The notes: generated from the letters alone by a model not told the origin. Counted from the first letter of the stretch, positions 1 through 10,860 are shown. The stretch is DNA of 64,000 bases from Nephrocerus scutellatus (GCA_947095585.1 OX352763.1:27391462-27455461); one strand, 5' to 3'. Numbers and translations are program-made.

Positions 1-162
1 AGCCACTTAGAATTTATAGCTAGCAGATTCGCGCATCATATTAAGTAGCGCACACGAATCGTCGTCGTACCGTGAGATGGGTGATTCATTTTGGGGAAAC
101 AACAACAATTATTGCTCCACTTAGGTATGCACAAAATGTAACCTTAAAACAAATGCTCTGCT

Positions 163-193
<31 letters not shown>

Positions 194-640
194 ATGATGA
201 TGGTGATGAACGAGCTTCTAATTCGCACCTCTCGGTTGGGTACTCGTGACTGGGGGCCACCACCATCATCAAATCCGCATTGTCTTCCGATCGGTGGTCG
301 AGTATCTCGGTAATTTTCTTATTTTTAATATCCGAGGAGGAGATTAGTCACTAGATGAGAGGGCATTGCCAGGCTTAGCTGAAGGAAAGTGGGAAGGAAC
401 GCGGGAAAGGCGAAGATTCCTAAGGAAGCAAACAATTGGCGTAAATCTTTGCCTTATTTATGGACGACAATGTGACGAGCGATTGTAATCACTTCTGCAG
501 TGCGGTGTGGTAGTGTGATCTGATGGTCCTGGCTGCATACATTTATTTATCGTCGAAGATAAATTATTCCCTCTGAGAATGATTTTCATTTCATTTTTAA
601 ATTTTTGTTTGTTTTATAAATTAAATCGCAAACATGAGTA
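1..640. other. Gene-free left edge with trinucleotide repeat
   Basis: No gene is recognised. A CTG tract passing into an ATG/GAT tract lies at about 158-208. On the minus strand about 330-150 stays open and would read Ser- and Ala-rich through the microsatellite. Because Tak1 runs leftward and its 3' coding exons are not found, this could be coding, but there is no conserved motif to support it. Confidence 0.4.
158..208. repeat. (CTG)n/(ATG)n microsatellite
   Basis: About six CTG units are followed by about nine ATG/GAT units. It is visible directly as a simple trinucleotide tract. Confidence 0.9.
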
Positions 641-1242
641 CTTTAACGAGGGCTGTTCAATAATATTTCTGGTTTTTAATTCCACATAAAGCCAAATTAG
701 AATGTGCCGTTAAACTACCCTTGAATACGTACTTCGTAAAGCAACCATTAAGACAAGTGGAAAGGACAAATCAATTCCAATGATTCCAACATTCCTTACC
801 CCAAATGATCTTTTTGAAATTGCCTATCAATTCAATGACTTTTTTGCTTCAGGTGGTCAAATATCAGTTTCGAGTAATTTCTGCAATCGACGCGATGGAT
901 GCGAGATTCTAGTGCTAACCACTCGCTCAAAAACTCATAGGCTTCCGGTGCTGATGGTATTGGATAACCACACTCTCGCTTTAAAATCGCTCTAAATATA
1001 GCATCATCTTAATTCAAGCATTTGGATCTTTCGTTATAAGGATTTTTGAAACGGGTAGTTAGAAAAGGGGTTTGACAACAACAGGACGATTTCTTAGCTT
1101 TCTTTAATTTCTAAATTGTTTGAAACACCTGCCAAAAGTAGAACGTTGGCTCCCATATAATTTCTTAACTATCCCGATTTTATACAAACTTTGCAAACAT
1201 GACAATCTACCGTGACAAATTTGATGCTTATGATATTTTGAG

Positions 1243-1665
1243 AGGGTCTTGACTGAAGTCTTGAGGGAGTTTTTAGGCGGTCTTGAGGAGTTTTGAGAGG
1301 GTCTTGAAGGAATATTGAGAGTCTTGAGTGGGATCTTGAGAGGTTGTTAAGGGGGTGTTGAAGAGATTTTGAGAGGGTCTTGAGTGAAGTCTTCAGGGAG
1401 TTTTGAGGTGTTAATTGGGCCTTGCGGGGGTCATGATAGGGTTTTGGCTAGGTATTGACTGTGGTTTTGGGGAGGCTTTTAAAATGGCGTCTGAAAGGGT
1501 TTTTAGAGGGTCTTGAGTGTAGTCTTGAGAGGGTCTTAAGAGTTTTGTGAGAGGTCCTGAAGGCATTTTGAGAAAGTCTTGAGTGGGGTCTTGAGGGCTT
1601 TTTAAGTGGGGTCATGAGCGTCTTGTGGTTGTGTTAAGGGAATCCTAAGGTAGTCTTGAGGGTTC
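1243..1665. repeat. Degenerate GGTCTTGA minisatellite, array 1
   Basis: More than twenty imperfect repeats of a GGGTCTTGAG-like core occur, spaced about 15-35 bases apart. Related arrays lie at 9297-9490 and, with GGTCTTTT, at 12571-12745. Confidence 0.8.
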
Positions 1666-1704
1666 GTGCGTGACGTTTATAGAGCTTAAATTTCCCCGAA
1701 CACT

Positions 1705-1770
1705 TTTGACGCATAGCCATTAATATATTGCTTTAAAGCCGATAACGGTGGGTTTCATTATTTTGTTGAC
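1705..1770 (-). mobile_element. Short RTE-like LINE endonuclease fragment
   Basis: A short stretch here (GCCGATAACGGTGGGTTTC) resembles the RTE-like endonuclease region at about 62870-62905, read on the minus strand. It is a short degenerate relic with no open frame. Confidence 0.4.
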
Positions 1771-2159
1771 TAGATAGCTCATAGCTCTCAAACGGAAGCA
1801 GACGCAACATAACCACTTAGATCTTAAATTAGCCTATTCGATTACCAGCCAAATAATTGGTTGCTCTCCGATAAATATTTTGGAAGTTACATTTTAATAT
1901 TTGTGAGCATTTTTTTCTGAACAACATTTTTTAAACACCCTGCATCTCAAAGGATATCAAAAATTGACCCCCCAAAAAATTACCACGTAGAGTTTCAATC
2001 GAACTTCCAACAATCAGAATTGATGCGGCGCGTGTACGCATGTAGTATGCATTACTACCCCAATACTGCTTATAGCTGACCTGTATAGGATAGGTGTGCG
2101 CAATTGGAGGCTGTTAAAAGACCGCGTTGATAGAAGAGGCAGGTTACTTGAGGCTCACG

Positions 2160-2400
2160 TTGATTTCGAAATGTAACGTGGGACGTGTTACGTGTGGCGC
2201 GTATGACGTGGGACGAGTGGAATGTACCGTCACGTCACAGTTGCGTGTAATGTGTCGTCGCATATGATGTGCTATCTATCACGTGAGTTGTATCGACGCA
2301 TGTGATATATCGTCGCTTGAGATGTATCGTCGCGTGCGATGTGTCTTCGCATGCAATGTATCGTCGCCTGTGATGTGCCGTCGCGTGAGGCTATGTTCTA
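2160..2400. repeat. 17-bp satellite-like array, part 1
   Basis: Tandem 17-base units of the form GATGTATCGTCGCGTGC are clear from about 2300, with a more diverged CGTGGGACG-rich leader before them. The array is GC-rich compared with its AT-rich surroundings. Open frames across it only reflect the lack of stops in the unit. Confidence 0.8.
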
Positions 2401-2636
2401 ATTTGACAGCGATTTGTTGCACCGCGTTGATCGAGCGATCTAAATGTGTGTCCTTAGTGGTTGTTGAGCTTGGTTGAGCTGAAATGATTTCCAGGAATGA
2501 ATTAATTGACCAACGAGTTCGACATTGAACGCTAAATAACTATTTACTATGCACTTCATTTATTACCTCTTCTTTGAATTCTATCATTTTTTCTTCGCGA
2601 TAGCGCGTCGAAAAAAAAACTCTGGGTTTGATTTTA

Positions 2637-2810
2637 TGCGTTGTCGCGTGTAATGTATCGTCGGGAAAGATGTTTCCTGGCATGTTATGTGTCGAAGCGT
2701 GATGTATCGGCGCATGATATATATTGTCGCGTGAGATATGTCGTCGAGATATGTCGTCGCATGTGATATATCGTCGCGTGCGATGGTAGTCGCGTGTGAT
2801 ATGTTATTTT
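2637..2810. repeat. 17-bp satellite-like array, part 2
   Basis: The same TATCGTCGCGTG-type 17-base unit resumes after about 240 bases of unrelated sequence. The two blocks are probably one array split by an insertion or by decay of the middle. Confidence 0.75.
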
Positions 2811-2984
2811 TGACCATGTAGTATAATTATTCCTAGCGATTGTGCGAATTTATTATAAACAATTATAAGTCAATCTGTATTGTTATTTATGGTATATCAA
2901 GTTCTGGAAAAAGTTCACACTTGTTCAAAATTACAAACAGTCACCTAAAGTCTAAAAACACAAGAACCAAATGTTATCGGTAAA

Positions 2985-3278
2985 AAAGCAACCCATAAAA
3001 CTATTCATGTAAATTTTCTAATCGGAGAAACACATGTTGCGCAAAGTTTGAAGAAAATCGGAAATTTTTTTTAAAAAAATTGTATGGGAGCCCACCGATC
3101 CCGGGGCCGATCACTTCCAAATTTTAATAGAAATTGTTGTCACCGGAGATACACATATGTGCAAAGTTTTAATAAAATCGGGGTTAAAAATTTATCACAA
3201 GATTCCACCAGCCAACCAGCGACAGACGGACAGACAACCGGGCACGCGAAGTTAACATAGAGAATTTAATAGAAATGT
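2985..3278 (+). mobile_element. Family A dispersed repeat, short copy
   Basis: It begins near CAACCCATAAAA, followed by a TAAATTTTCTAAT subterminal motif (3010-3020). It ends with the inverse TAGAGAATTTA (3258-3268). Between them are about two internal units carrying GAAGAAAATCGG, a GC-rich GGGAGCCCACC block and GGAGATACACATATGTG. A GACAGACGGACAGAC simple-repeat block precedes the right end. No coding capacity is seen. Confidence 0.75.
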
Positions 3279-3329
3279 GACACCACCAAATAATTATAAT
3301 TCATTCACTGATGAACAGCCCTCGTAAAT

Positions 3330-4310
3330 TAACGTTGTATTAGATCGTAAGATATGTATTTTTTTGGATCAAACTAATGTTAGGATTCTATTGCATTTGA
3401 TATGAATTTGTCATCAGCACAACAGAACAGAATTTTTATAAAAAAAATAAAAACTTATGAGAAGTGCTTTCACCTTCCAATCAACCCGGTGAATTACACT
3501 CCTGCAAAACATTACAAGCCTTTGACGGACGGACGGACGAACGTACATCATCATAACAGAGAGTCGCGACTATTTTTTTTCTCAATGTAATGACATCGAA
3601 GTGTTCTGTTGAATGTCACCTCATTTAAGATTTCATACAAAAATGTAACAACCAATTTATTAAATTGGCAAAAAAAGCGGCGGCAGCGGTGTGGGTAATT
3701 ATTTATGTGAAATACCTACGCACAGCAGCTGTTGCCTGTTGGCGATAAAGTGCGAGAAGCCACGACAAAGACATACAGTCTACCGCCGAAGCTGACATAC
3801 AGCCTCTCAGGCTGACGCGGAGTTGATATTTTTAGTTCGTTGACAGTAAGTAGGCAGTCAGTGCACGTTCCATATGCAGCCGCCGCATTCAGGCGTTAGG
3901 GAAGTGTGTGAACAATGATCGAGATTCAGGCGAAGGCCATCGAATTAAACGATTGGAAAATACAGGGCGGCCGGTTATGGTCGATTGTTATGCGAAAATC
4001 AAGAAAATGAAATTTTAATTCTTCCAAAAAAAATTTTACATTCCTATTCCTAAGCATGTTTGCCAAAATCGGGCAATATTCCAGCTACCGACAACCCAAA
4101 AATAAAGTACATACATAGTGTGATTGCAGCAGAAGAGAGACGGTGGCAGCCAAACAGGGTTGAGAATGTAGAGCTAAAGAGACTTTGTGGAGTCAGAGAG
4201 ACTTTGTCACATAAGCGGATCAAAAAAACGACTAAAGCAGTAATAGCCGTTGGTTAGTTACATTAAGCATTGCGTGAAGTCAATCAGAAAACCTATAACC
4301 TATATATAAC
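3330..4310. other. Gene-free stretch
   Basis: No gene is recognised. There is a short GACGGACGGACG block at about 3520-3545 and several short stop-limited frames with no recognisable domain. Confidence 0.5.
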
Positions 4311-4317
4311 CTACTCT

Positions 4318-4400
4318 CGAAAGTAAGCATTACCCACACTAGAGTGTTATGTACGTTAGTGTAGAAGTACACTAGTGTGTATAACGGCTACTTTCGAAGC
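4318..4400. repeat. Quasi-palindrome before gag remnant
   Basis: The left arm CGAAAGTAAGCATTA...CACACTAG pairs with the right arm CTAGTGTG...TAACGGCTACTTTCG, giving an imperfect stem of about 28 bases around a central segment. It lies about 160 bases upstream of the gag-like start, where an LTR or leader would sit. Confidence 0.6.
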
Positions 4401-4563
4401 TACGTTATAGTGTATGAAACAGTCACTTTCGTCTATGGGCGTGTACCGCGTCGTACTTTAATCTTATAATTCGCACATTCGTATTACTACTGAGTTACAG
4501 ACGAGAATTTTAACCAAATTATAAAAAAAAAAAATTTCGAGATTCACACGTTCATAACCTAAA

Positions 4564-5160
4564 AATGTCCGACATGGAGAAATTTATGAAGCTTATGCTG
4601 CAACAATTGCAACAACAAGCAGAAGCCGAGGCCGCAAGAGAAATGCAAGCCCAGCTACAAGCTCAAATGCTCAAATTATGAAAATTCTCGCAGGTCAACG
4701 TTTAGGCCAAGCTGGCGAAGTACAACAAGAAGCTGTAATCTATTCGAATCAACGCAAGATCAATGAATCTGCAAAATTAATCACACAGTTCGAATATAAT
4801 CCGGTAGAAAACAGAATATTCAATATTCAATGGTAGACACGAAGCGTACTCGCCAGCTGATCTAATGCCCAAAATGAAGATTCAGCTTGTGCTCATCAAG
4901 TTTTCACAAGAAAACTATCAAACCTTTGCTGATCACGTACTACCGAAAAAGCCTACGGAGCTGGATTTCGACTAATTTATTTCAAAACTAAAGCGACTAT
5001 TTGGATACCGCGAAACAATATTTGCTCTCCGATACAAATGATTCGAGTTAAAAAAGGCCGAGGATGAAGCTTATTCAGTCTACGCGACATGAATCAACAA
5101 GCACGCTGAAAAGTTTGACATAAAAAACTGCATGGACCCCGAAGGCCATACTTCCGAGAG
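4564..5160 (+). pseudogene. LTR-retrotransposon Gag remnant
   Basis: An ATG at 4564 opens a Gln/Ala-rich amphipathic start that stops after 38 codons. The remaining Gag-like matter continues across several frames to about 5160. The order (Gln-rich start, later segments of the type seen in retrotransposon Gag capsids) fits a Ty3/gypsy-like element. Multiple stops and frameshifts make it non-functional. No protease, integrase or second LTR follows; at about 5260 the sequence passes into an R1-like LINE in the opposite direction. The class is inferred by eye. Confidence 0.5.
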
Positions 5161-5269
5161 TGAGTCCTTAAGTCGTCCAATTCTGTCCAAATTGTCTATC
5201 TGTCTTTTCGTTCGTAGTCAGTCAGTCTGTCGACGCCGACACCCGCAACAGCCACTGAACTCCCATGGC

Positions 5270-6108
5270 ATTCAGATTTCTAACGTCCGAGTACAACGGG
5301 CATTAAAAAAAAGGTGCCTCCAGTCTTCCTTAGGGGAACCGCAAACACAGCTTTCAACCTCACTGAAGTTCCTTTGACACAAAAATGTATTAAGGCTACC
5401 ATGACCAGTGAGTAAAAAGCCCATCTTGAGGCTAAACTTGAACTCCGCGTTTACCCTGGCATATTGCACGTCCCTGATGAACCCGAACGTCACCATTCCA
5501 TTAACAGATTCGTTCTATTTGCCATTTGGACAACATGCTTTTTCAGAATAACCTTGCACTGGCTAAGGCTCCTGTTAGCCACATCATCCCCCCCCCCGCC
5601 CCTTGAAGAATAAGCTTCTTCGGATCAGATACAAGTTAAGAGGAGAAATACCCATTAACACCTGCAGTCTCCATTGAGACTGTGCGACAAACCGGCAAGC
5701 AGGCAAGTAGTACAACCCGCTGAGCGGAATTAATCCTAACCATGCCTTTAACAAGTATGACAGCCTCGTACCATACAGCAGCCCCATATGTTGCACAGGC
5801 AACAAAAAGACCGCCGTATATGATACGCACCGCACCCTTATCAATGCCCCATTTACGTCTAAGAACCCGACGCATTGGCCCAATCACACTTAAGAATCGC
5901 TTTCTGAATTCAAGCAGATAACCTTGCGCTCACTCATGCTGATTCCAAGGTATTTAACTTGGTTAAGTATGCCAAGCAAGGTAAGTGCCGTTAAATCTGA
6001 CAGACGGGACCTATAGACAGACAATCTGCCCTTAAGCAGCATCATCTTTGTCTTCTCCAACGAAACTCTTACCCCAGCACCAATTCCCCAGCTATGAACA
6101 ATCGACAT
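5270..6108 (-). pseudogene. R1-like non-LTR retrotransposon 3' fragment
   Basis: Reading leftward on the minus strand there are three pieces in different frames. The first (6108-5890) is the end of the RT domain, with a VSLEKTKMMLLKG-type stretch followed by VKYLGIS. The second (5887-5636) is a thumb-like segment with the YGAAVWYE motif. The third (5496-5272) is a C-terminal domain with LLTGHGSLNTFL and a Cys-Cys-His zinc-knuckle-like pattern (CVCGSPKEDWRHLF). This order is typical of the R1 clade C-terminus. The fragment is 5' truncated and frameshifted at least twice. Confidence 0.75.
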
Positions 6109-6109
6109 G

Positions 6110-6490
6110 AATTCGAATCAGGGATGCACAATAGACCTCAAGGTCGCAGTGCACAAGGGTTTACAGACCCACCTACAATAACAATAAAAGGCTTCAAATA
6201 TATAAAAGAGCCAAAGAAAAAGTATTAGCAAACCTAGTCCAGAATTTGTTTACTGTAAAACTAGTGGAGTTCAAGTTAAATCGAATTAATACTAAGAAAA
6301 CATTTTTAAGCTAGAAAACCCGATCAAAAGAAGTATTCTCTTATGTACTTTAAAAAAAATTCTACTCACGAAAATGTCCATAAGTGTGGCTTTCTTCGGT
6401 GCTACCTTCGTTACTTAGTTCCCATGCATTCTGAAATAAGTGGAGAAATATGTGTTAAGGATAATAATTTGTCGCCCACATTGCTTGCCT
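6110..6490. other. Region downstream of the last visible Tak1 exon
   Basis: Tak1 exon 7 ends at a splice donor at 6493-6488, so this belongs to a Tak1 intron. No acceptor followed by a recognisable Tak1 C-terminal coiled-coil exon was found here or further left. Confidence 0.5.
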
Positions 6491-6493
6491 TAC

Positions 6494-8366
6494 CGGATCA
6501 ACATCAACACACAGCGGTGCCATTGGCACACTGGCTGTTTGCAAAAGACCATTTCGTATTGTTTCTTGGCGACTGACTGATTCTGCGGACGGCGTCAATT
6601 TAAAGGGATCACTTGAAAACGAACAGGAAGAAGAAGACGAAGGCCGTTTCCCCACAGGGTCATGTTCCTCTGGAATCTTATTCCAACGATTCCGTCGAGA
6701 CGTGGGAGATAAAACCGGCAAATGTGGCTGTGCATATGACATTGTCTTTCCTATTGTCCCAACACCGCCGCCAACACCACCACCACCACCACCACTAATA
6801 CTACTCAGACTGCTGTTTGTCGTGATATGTTGGTCTGTGTAATTATTGGTGGGAGTAACTTGCGTGGAGGTAGTGCTGTTATTAGCCGACGAACAATCAG
6901 TAAAACTGAACTGAGAATCGATATTGTCTAAGGTGTCGGTGAATTCCGTTTGTTTCACCTAAAATATATAGAAATTCGTGGTATCTGACGGTGTCTTCCG
7001 GGATTGACTGTTTTACCTGTTGATTTACATATTCGTAGTCTAATGGTTCATCAGAACCAGGGAAAAATGGAGCGAGCGCATTCATTATATTAACAACGTG
7101 CTGCATTGAGGGACGTATATCTGGTGCTGTAGCCCAGCAGGATGTCATTAGGTTTTGTATTGGCAATGGGCAGCCTTCGATAAGGGGAGGGCGTTCACCT
7201 AAAATGATTGGGAAAATGTATTTTCTTCCAGAGGAATGACAAAGAGAGATATATAGCAAATTATAAATTACCTTTGTGGATTTTCCACATAATCGAATAC
7301 GTGTTGTCCACTTCCTTGAATGGTTGCTGCCTGGATAACACCTCCCACAGGACAATTCCCCAACTGAATATATCACATTTCTCTGTGTAGTTTGACCCTT
7401 CGAATACCTGCCAGCGATACAGAAAGATAGAATAAAACAAAAACACAATCTGAATTCGACTTACTTCAGGCGCCATCCATGCGGCGCTTCCTTTGTTGTT
7501 TGTCATTCTTGTCGACTTATCAGCTACAGTACCAAAATCGCATATCTTCAGGTTCCGTCCCTTGTTGCTCAGCAGCAAATTCAATGGCTTCAAGTCACGA
7601 TGTATGAGTGCTTTTGGTTTCATTGCATGCAAATAGGCAACACCCTGTGGCAAATAACATACACAAATCTTTAACGTGAAATTGCTTTGACAATACACAT
7701 TACCTCAGCACACTGGCGCGCCCAGCTCATGGCATGCGCCGCCGAATACGGCGCTTTCGTTTTACCATGCAGGAAATTGTACAATGAACCACCTTCAGCG
7801 AATTCCATGATTAGATATTTGCATTGATTGTGAACGGAGACACCGTAGAGTGCGATGATGTTCGGATGGACAACGCGGGACAGTTGTTTGACCTGGACGG
7901 TATTATATATCTCTCAAGAAGATGGAAAGAAGAAAAAAACAACTCACCTCAGTTTCGATGGCTTTCTGCTCAGCGCTGGCTCCGAATTCCTTTACAGCAA
8001 CAAAACGATTTTGCCAGATTGCCTTGTAGACGACGCCATAGGAACCATGACCGACTTTCTGCAATCAGCCAGAATACGGCAAGGGGAAGACATTATTTCA
8101 TTGGTTATATAACAACAACAAAAAAACATAAAATGTCACACAACAGTGTGGGTGTTTTCCTACCCGCACCTCACCTCTTTAAAATCGATTTCGTTAAAAT
8201 CGTAACATGGCTGGTGTTGGACTAAAGTTCCAATCCCACTAACTGGTGATGCAGGAGTTACAGATCCTGTTGGTGCTGCTGCAACTGTTTTGGTCGGTGT
8301 TGTACCTGGTGACGTCGTCAGAGGTTGTCTAGCACCTCCACCGGCCGCAAGGCCACCTTCCGCCAT
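6494..8366 (-). CDS. Tak1: TGF-beta activated kinase 1 (MAP3K7 orthologue), C-terminus missing
   Basis: Cytoplasmic Ser/Thr MAP3K that feeds JNK and the Imd/NF-kB immune pathway. Seven coding exons were placed by GT-AG sites and frame: 8366-8175, 8058-7948, 7892-7704, 7644-7465, 7407-7272, 7198-7017 and 6958-6494. Together they encode 485 residues; introns are 55-116 bases. Visible motifs: glycine loop GHGSYGVV (67-74), VAVK with catalytic Lys87, HRDLKPLN with Asp181, DFG at 200-202, activation loop [16 protein letters not shown] with Thr209 and Thr212 matching human Thr184/Thr187, and [13 protein letters not shown]. The tail has Gly and Ser tracts and Tak1-like RWNKIPEE and RQETIRNG. The ATG at 8366 was chosen over an in-frame TTG further upstream. 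The 64-residue Ala/Thr/Pro-rich lead before the kinase is longer than I recall for Drosophila. Exon 7 ends in a phase-0 donor (GATCCG|gtaagg), so the TAB-binding C-terminus lies elsewhere, probably beyond the left edge. Confidence 0.93.
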
Positions 8367-8870
8367 TCGTTGTCGACAGCTGCGACTTGTTGAACAAACT
8401 AGCAAAATATATCCCCTTGATTGGAGGTGCTTTTTGCAATCTTTCTTTGTGTTTATCTCCTATTCTTCCAGATCTGTCACGGAATTGTATTTCTGTTGTT
8501 TACCACTAAACAATTTTTAGAGGTGTCGTCGTCTCATCGTAAGATTACTCTTCACAACCGCTGCAAACTTTCTCGCCCACAGACTGCAATAACAACAGCA
8601 TACCAATCGTAAAATTGTACAGCGCCGGAAATGCGAATTAATGAACAAAATCGCTTAAAACCGAATAAATAAATTCATCCGTAATGAAATCTTTTTTGCA
8701 CCTTGATGAGAAAAAAATACTACAACGACAGCTGTCAGCTAGGATGTCAATGTCAACGAACGACAACAATACGTTGTTTCCTGTCAATTTCATTGCAGCT
8801 GTCATAAGTTGTCATTCGCCTTGCAGGACTGACAACGTTATCGAAGAAAAAATTGTCTAGTTTATGACAT
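8367..8870 (-). promoter_or_regulatory. Probable Tak1 5' leader and promoter region
   Basis: This lies immediately upstream of the Tak1 start on its coding strand. There is no clear TATA box. The stretch around 8720-8830 holds several copies of short TGTCA/TGACA words (CAGCTGTCA, TGTCAATG, GACAACGTT). The placement is positional inference only. Confidence 0.3.
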
Positions 8871-9296
8871 GAGTCAAGTGCTAATGGAGTTTTATTCGAA
8901 GACAAGAACCAATTTCTGTATTTTCATTTAAAATGTACCGTTTCGAAGTGGGATAAATGGAAAAACATCAGCAAAATGCTGTTTCTGCCAAAAACATAGC
9001 ACATTCAAAGAAAAGCAACAGAGTGGTTCAGTGTAGGAAATAAAATTTAATTAAATTGATAAATACAAGTATATTCTTATTTAATAATTAAAATTCATAA
9101 TGGTTTTTTTTGTGTTGCTACTCCACTTGTTAATATTATAAAAGTTTAACAAACATAATTATCTAATTTTAATTAAATGCTTTTATATTAACTTGCCTAT
9201 GTCTTTATATCTTTATATATTTCTATCGGTTTGTATGCCATTCTGTTACGCTGTTAACACGCTGATGTTAAGTGAATGATAAAGGGGTTACTGTAG
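8870..9296. other. Gene-free stretch
   Basis: AT-rich DNA with no recognised gene or repeat family. Confidence 0.5.
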
Positions 9297-9490
9297 GCGG
9301 TCTTGACTGTGATCTTTAGTGGGTCTTGAGGGGGTCTTGAAGGGTCTAGAAGGTGGTCTTGAGGGGGTCTTGAAGGGTCTTGAAGGTGGTCTTACGTGTG
9401 TGCTTGAGGGTGGTTTGAGGGAGTCTAGATGGTATTTAGGGGTTTTTGTGGGGGTTTGAGGAGAGTTTGAGAAAGCCTTGAGTGGGGTCC
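9297..9490. repeat. GGTCTTGA minisatellite, array 2
   Basis: Imperfect repeats of GGGTCTTGAGGGGGTCTTGA type, the same core as the array at 1243-1665 on the other side of Tak1. Confidence 0.8.
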
Positions 9491-10500
9491 TGTAGGTAGG
9501 TACTGAAAAATATATATAAAAATACTGTAAATCACATTCCTTGAATTTTCTAACTTTTAATTTTAATAAAGGGCATAGCCCAACTTATTGCCGTGACGAA
9601 AGTCATTCAGGGTCTTATCTCTTGGCAATGAGTCTTTTAAAAAAAAAAATCTAGAGAAATTAAAACTTTAATAAAAAAAATAAAATTCCTGGAATGTTTT
9701 GAAAAGTTTTTAACCTCCTACCACAACTCGCCTACCACCCACTTCACTGTGGGTGGAGTGTAGGGGAAACGCCCCCTTAAGAAGACAGTGAGTCTTCCAA
9801 AGTTTTGAGTTCATTTTTGAAAAAAACATTTTTCATTCATTGATACCAGTATTTAGGCCCACCCACTTTTAAATACGCCCCGTGCTAAACTTTCATGAGA
9901 GAGTTTATGGCTCTTACTCTCTCGAGGGAGGAGGCGACTCCACAAAACAATATTACGTTTTTTGAGGTTTGCGCAATGACGGCCTTTCAGGAAAGGGGTG
10001 TCCAAAAGCTCTTACCGAGTGAACTCTATAACGCACTTTACCCAATTCTATCTTAAGTAGTTAGAGGTAGATGACGTCATGGGGGCATAAATGGAACAGG
10101 ACGTTTCCCGATATTGGCGATAATGTAATACGAGCATTTAGAATTATGAAATTACGTAAATTATCAATGCGAACAGTACACAGCGCCACCCGCAGACTAA
10201 TAGAATACGAAAATATATTATTATAATTGTGAACGACAGTTGTACATAGAATCTATTTTTAAAAGTTTTACGCTAGATGGCTCATTATGTACTTACGAGC
10301 GTAGTGTAAATAAGGGAAAGTACCACAATATTCTGGTCTTCTGGTCTTCTAGATATATCTGTATATAAGATTAGAAGTCTGTGGAAACCTTTCTTTGCCG
10401 CACAGATTTAACTATTGCTTAGAATTCAACTAATCAAGTTGAAAAAGTACTGAAAGGAGGTAGATGTACCAGCTAAGTGAATTGTAGTACAACTGTTATA
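9491..10500. other. Gene-free stretch
   Basis: No gene is recognised. A short GC-rich inverted repeat, CCACCCAC-TTCACT-GTGGGTGG, lies at about 9734-9756. The rest is unremarkable AT-rich sequence. Confidence 0.45.
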
Positions 10501-10652
10501 AGGTCCGAATCGATAGACGTTACTACAACTACAACTCAATCTATAGTAATGGAATAGAGTGGAATGGAACGTTGCAGCAAGGCTTGTAGTCATCAAAATC
10601 GGTCACTAAAAGCATTGCTTTTAGTTATAGTTACGTCTATCGATTCGGACCT
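10501..10652. mobile_element. 152-bp palindromic MITE-like element
   Basis: The first 20 bases, AGGTCCGAATCGATAGACGT (10501-10520), are perfectly inverted at 10633-10652. Pairing continues imperfectly inward for about 12 more bases. The interior (112 bases) has no coding capacity. The short size and long terminal inverted repeats fit a MITE or foldback element; the superfamily is not identified. Confidence 0.7.
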
Positions 10653-10734
10653 AAGTGTTTTTGTGTGCATTTAAAAGTTGTCCAGTATAAAATTGTGTGA
10701 ATTCTACTTATGATTAATAAATAAAATTAGACAA

Positions 10735-10860
10735 TGAATAAAAAAATCAGCTAAACACTATGTATGAATATATCTATAATAAATAAAATAAAAAAAAATA
10801 AAAAAATAAAAAAAAAAATATATATATATATAAAAAAAAAATTATTTAATTTAGTTTTTT
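10735..10860. repeat. A-rich/AT low-complexity tract
   Basis: AAATAAAAAAA and TATATATATA runs; simple sequence only. Confidence 0.85.

Larger units (their letters stand above)
646..3326. mobile_element. Possible TIR-bounded degenerate element
   Basis: A 13-base sequence starting ACGAGGGCTG at 646-658 has its exact reverse complement at 3314-3326. The arms sit 2.7 kb apart and enclose two minisatellites and one family A copy. An outer end beginning CGAGGG is reminiscent of some mariner-like termini, but no transposase is recognised between the arms. The enclosed 71-codon reading frame at 780-995 matches nothing I know. Flanks are AT-rich, so a TA duplication cannot be judged. Confidence 0.3.

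Noticed and set aside
150..330. Tak1 C-terminal exon on the minus strand
   Set aside because: The frame is open and ends in a stop, but it has no coiled coil or other Tak1-specific motif and no convincing acceptor.
2283..2817. Open frames with repeating Arg-Arg-Val-Arg or Ser-His-Ala-Thr-Thr residues
   Set aside because: They are translations of the 17-bp satellite.
7824..8225. 133-codon plus-strand frame over Tak1
   Set aside because: It is antisense to Tak1 exons 1-3.
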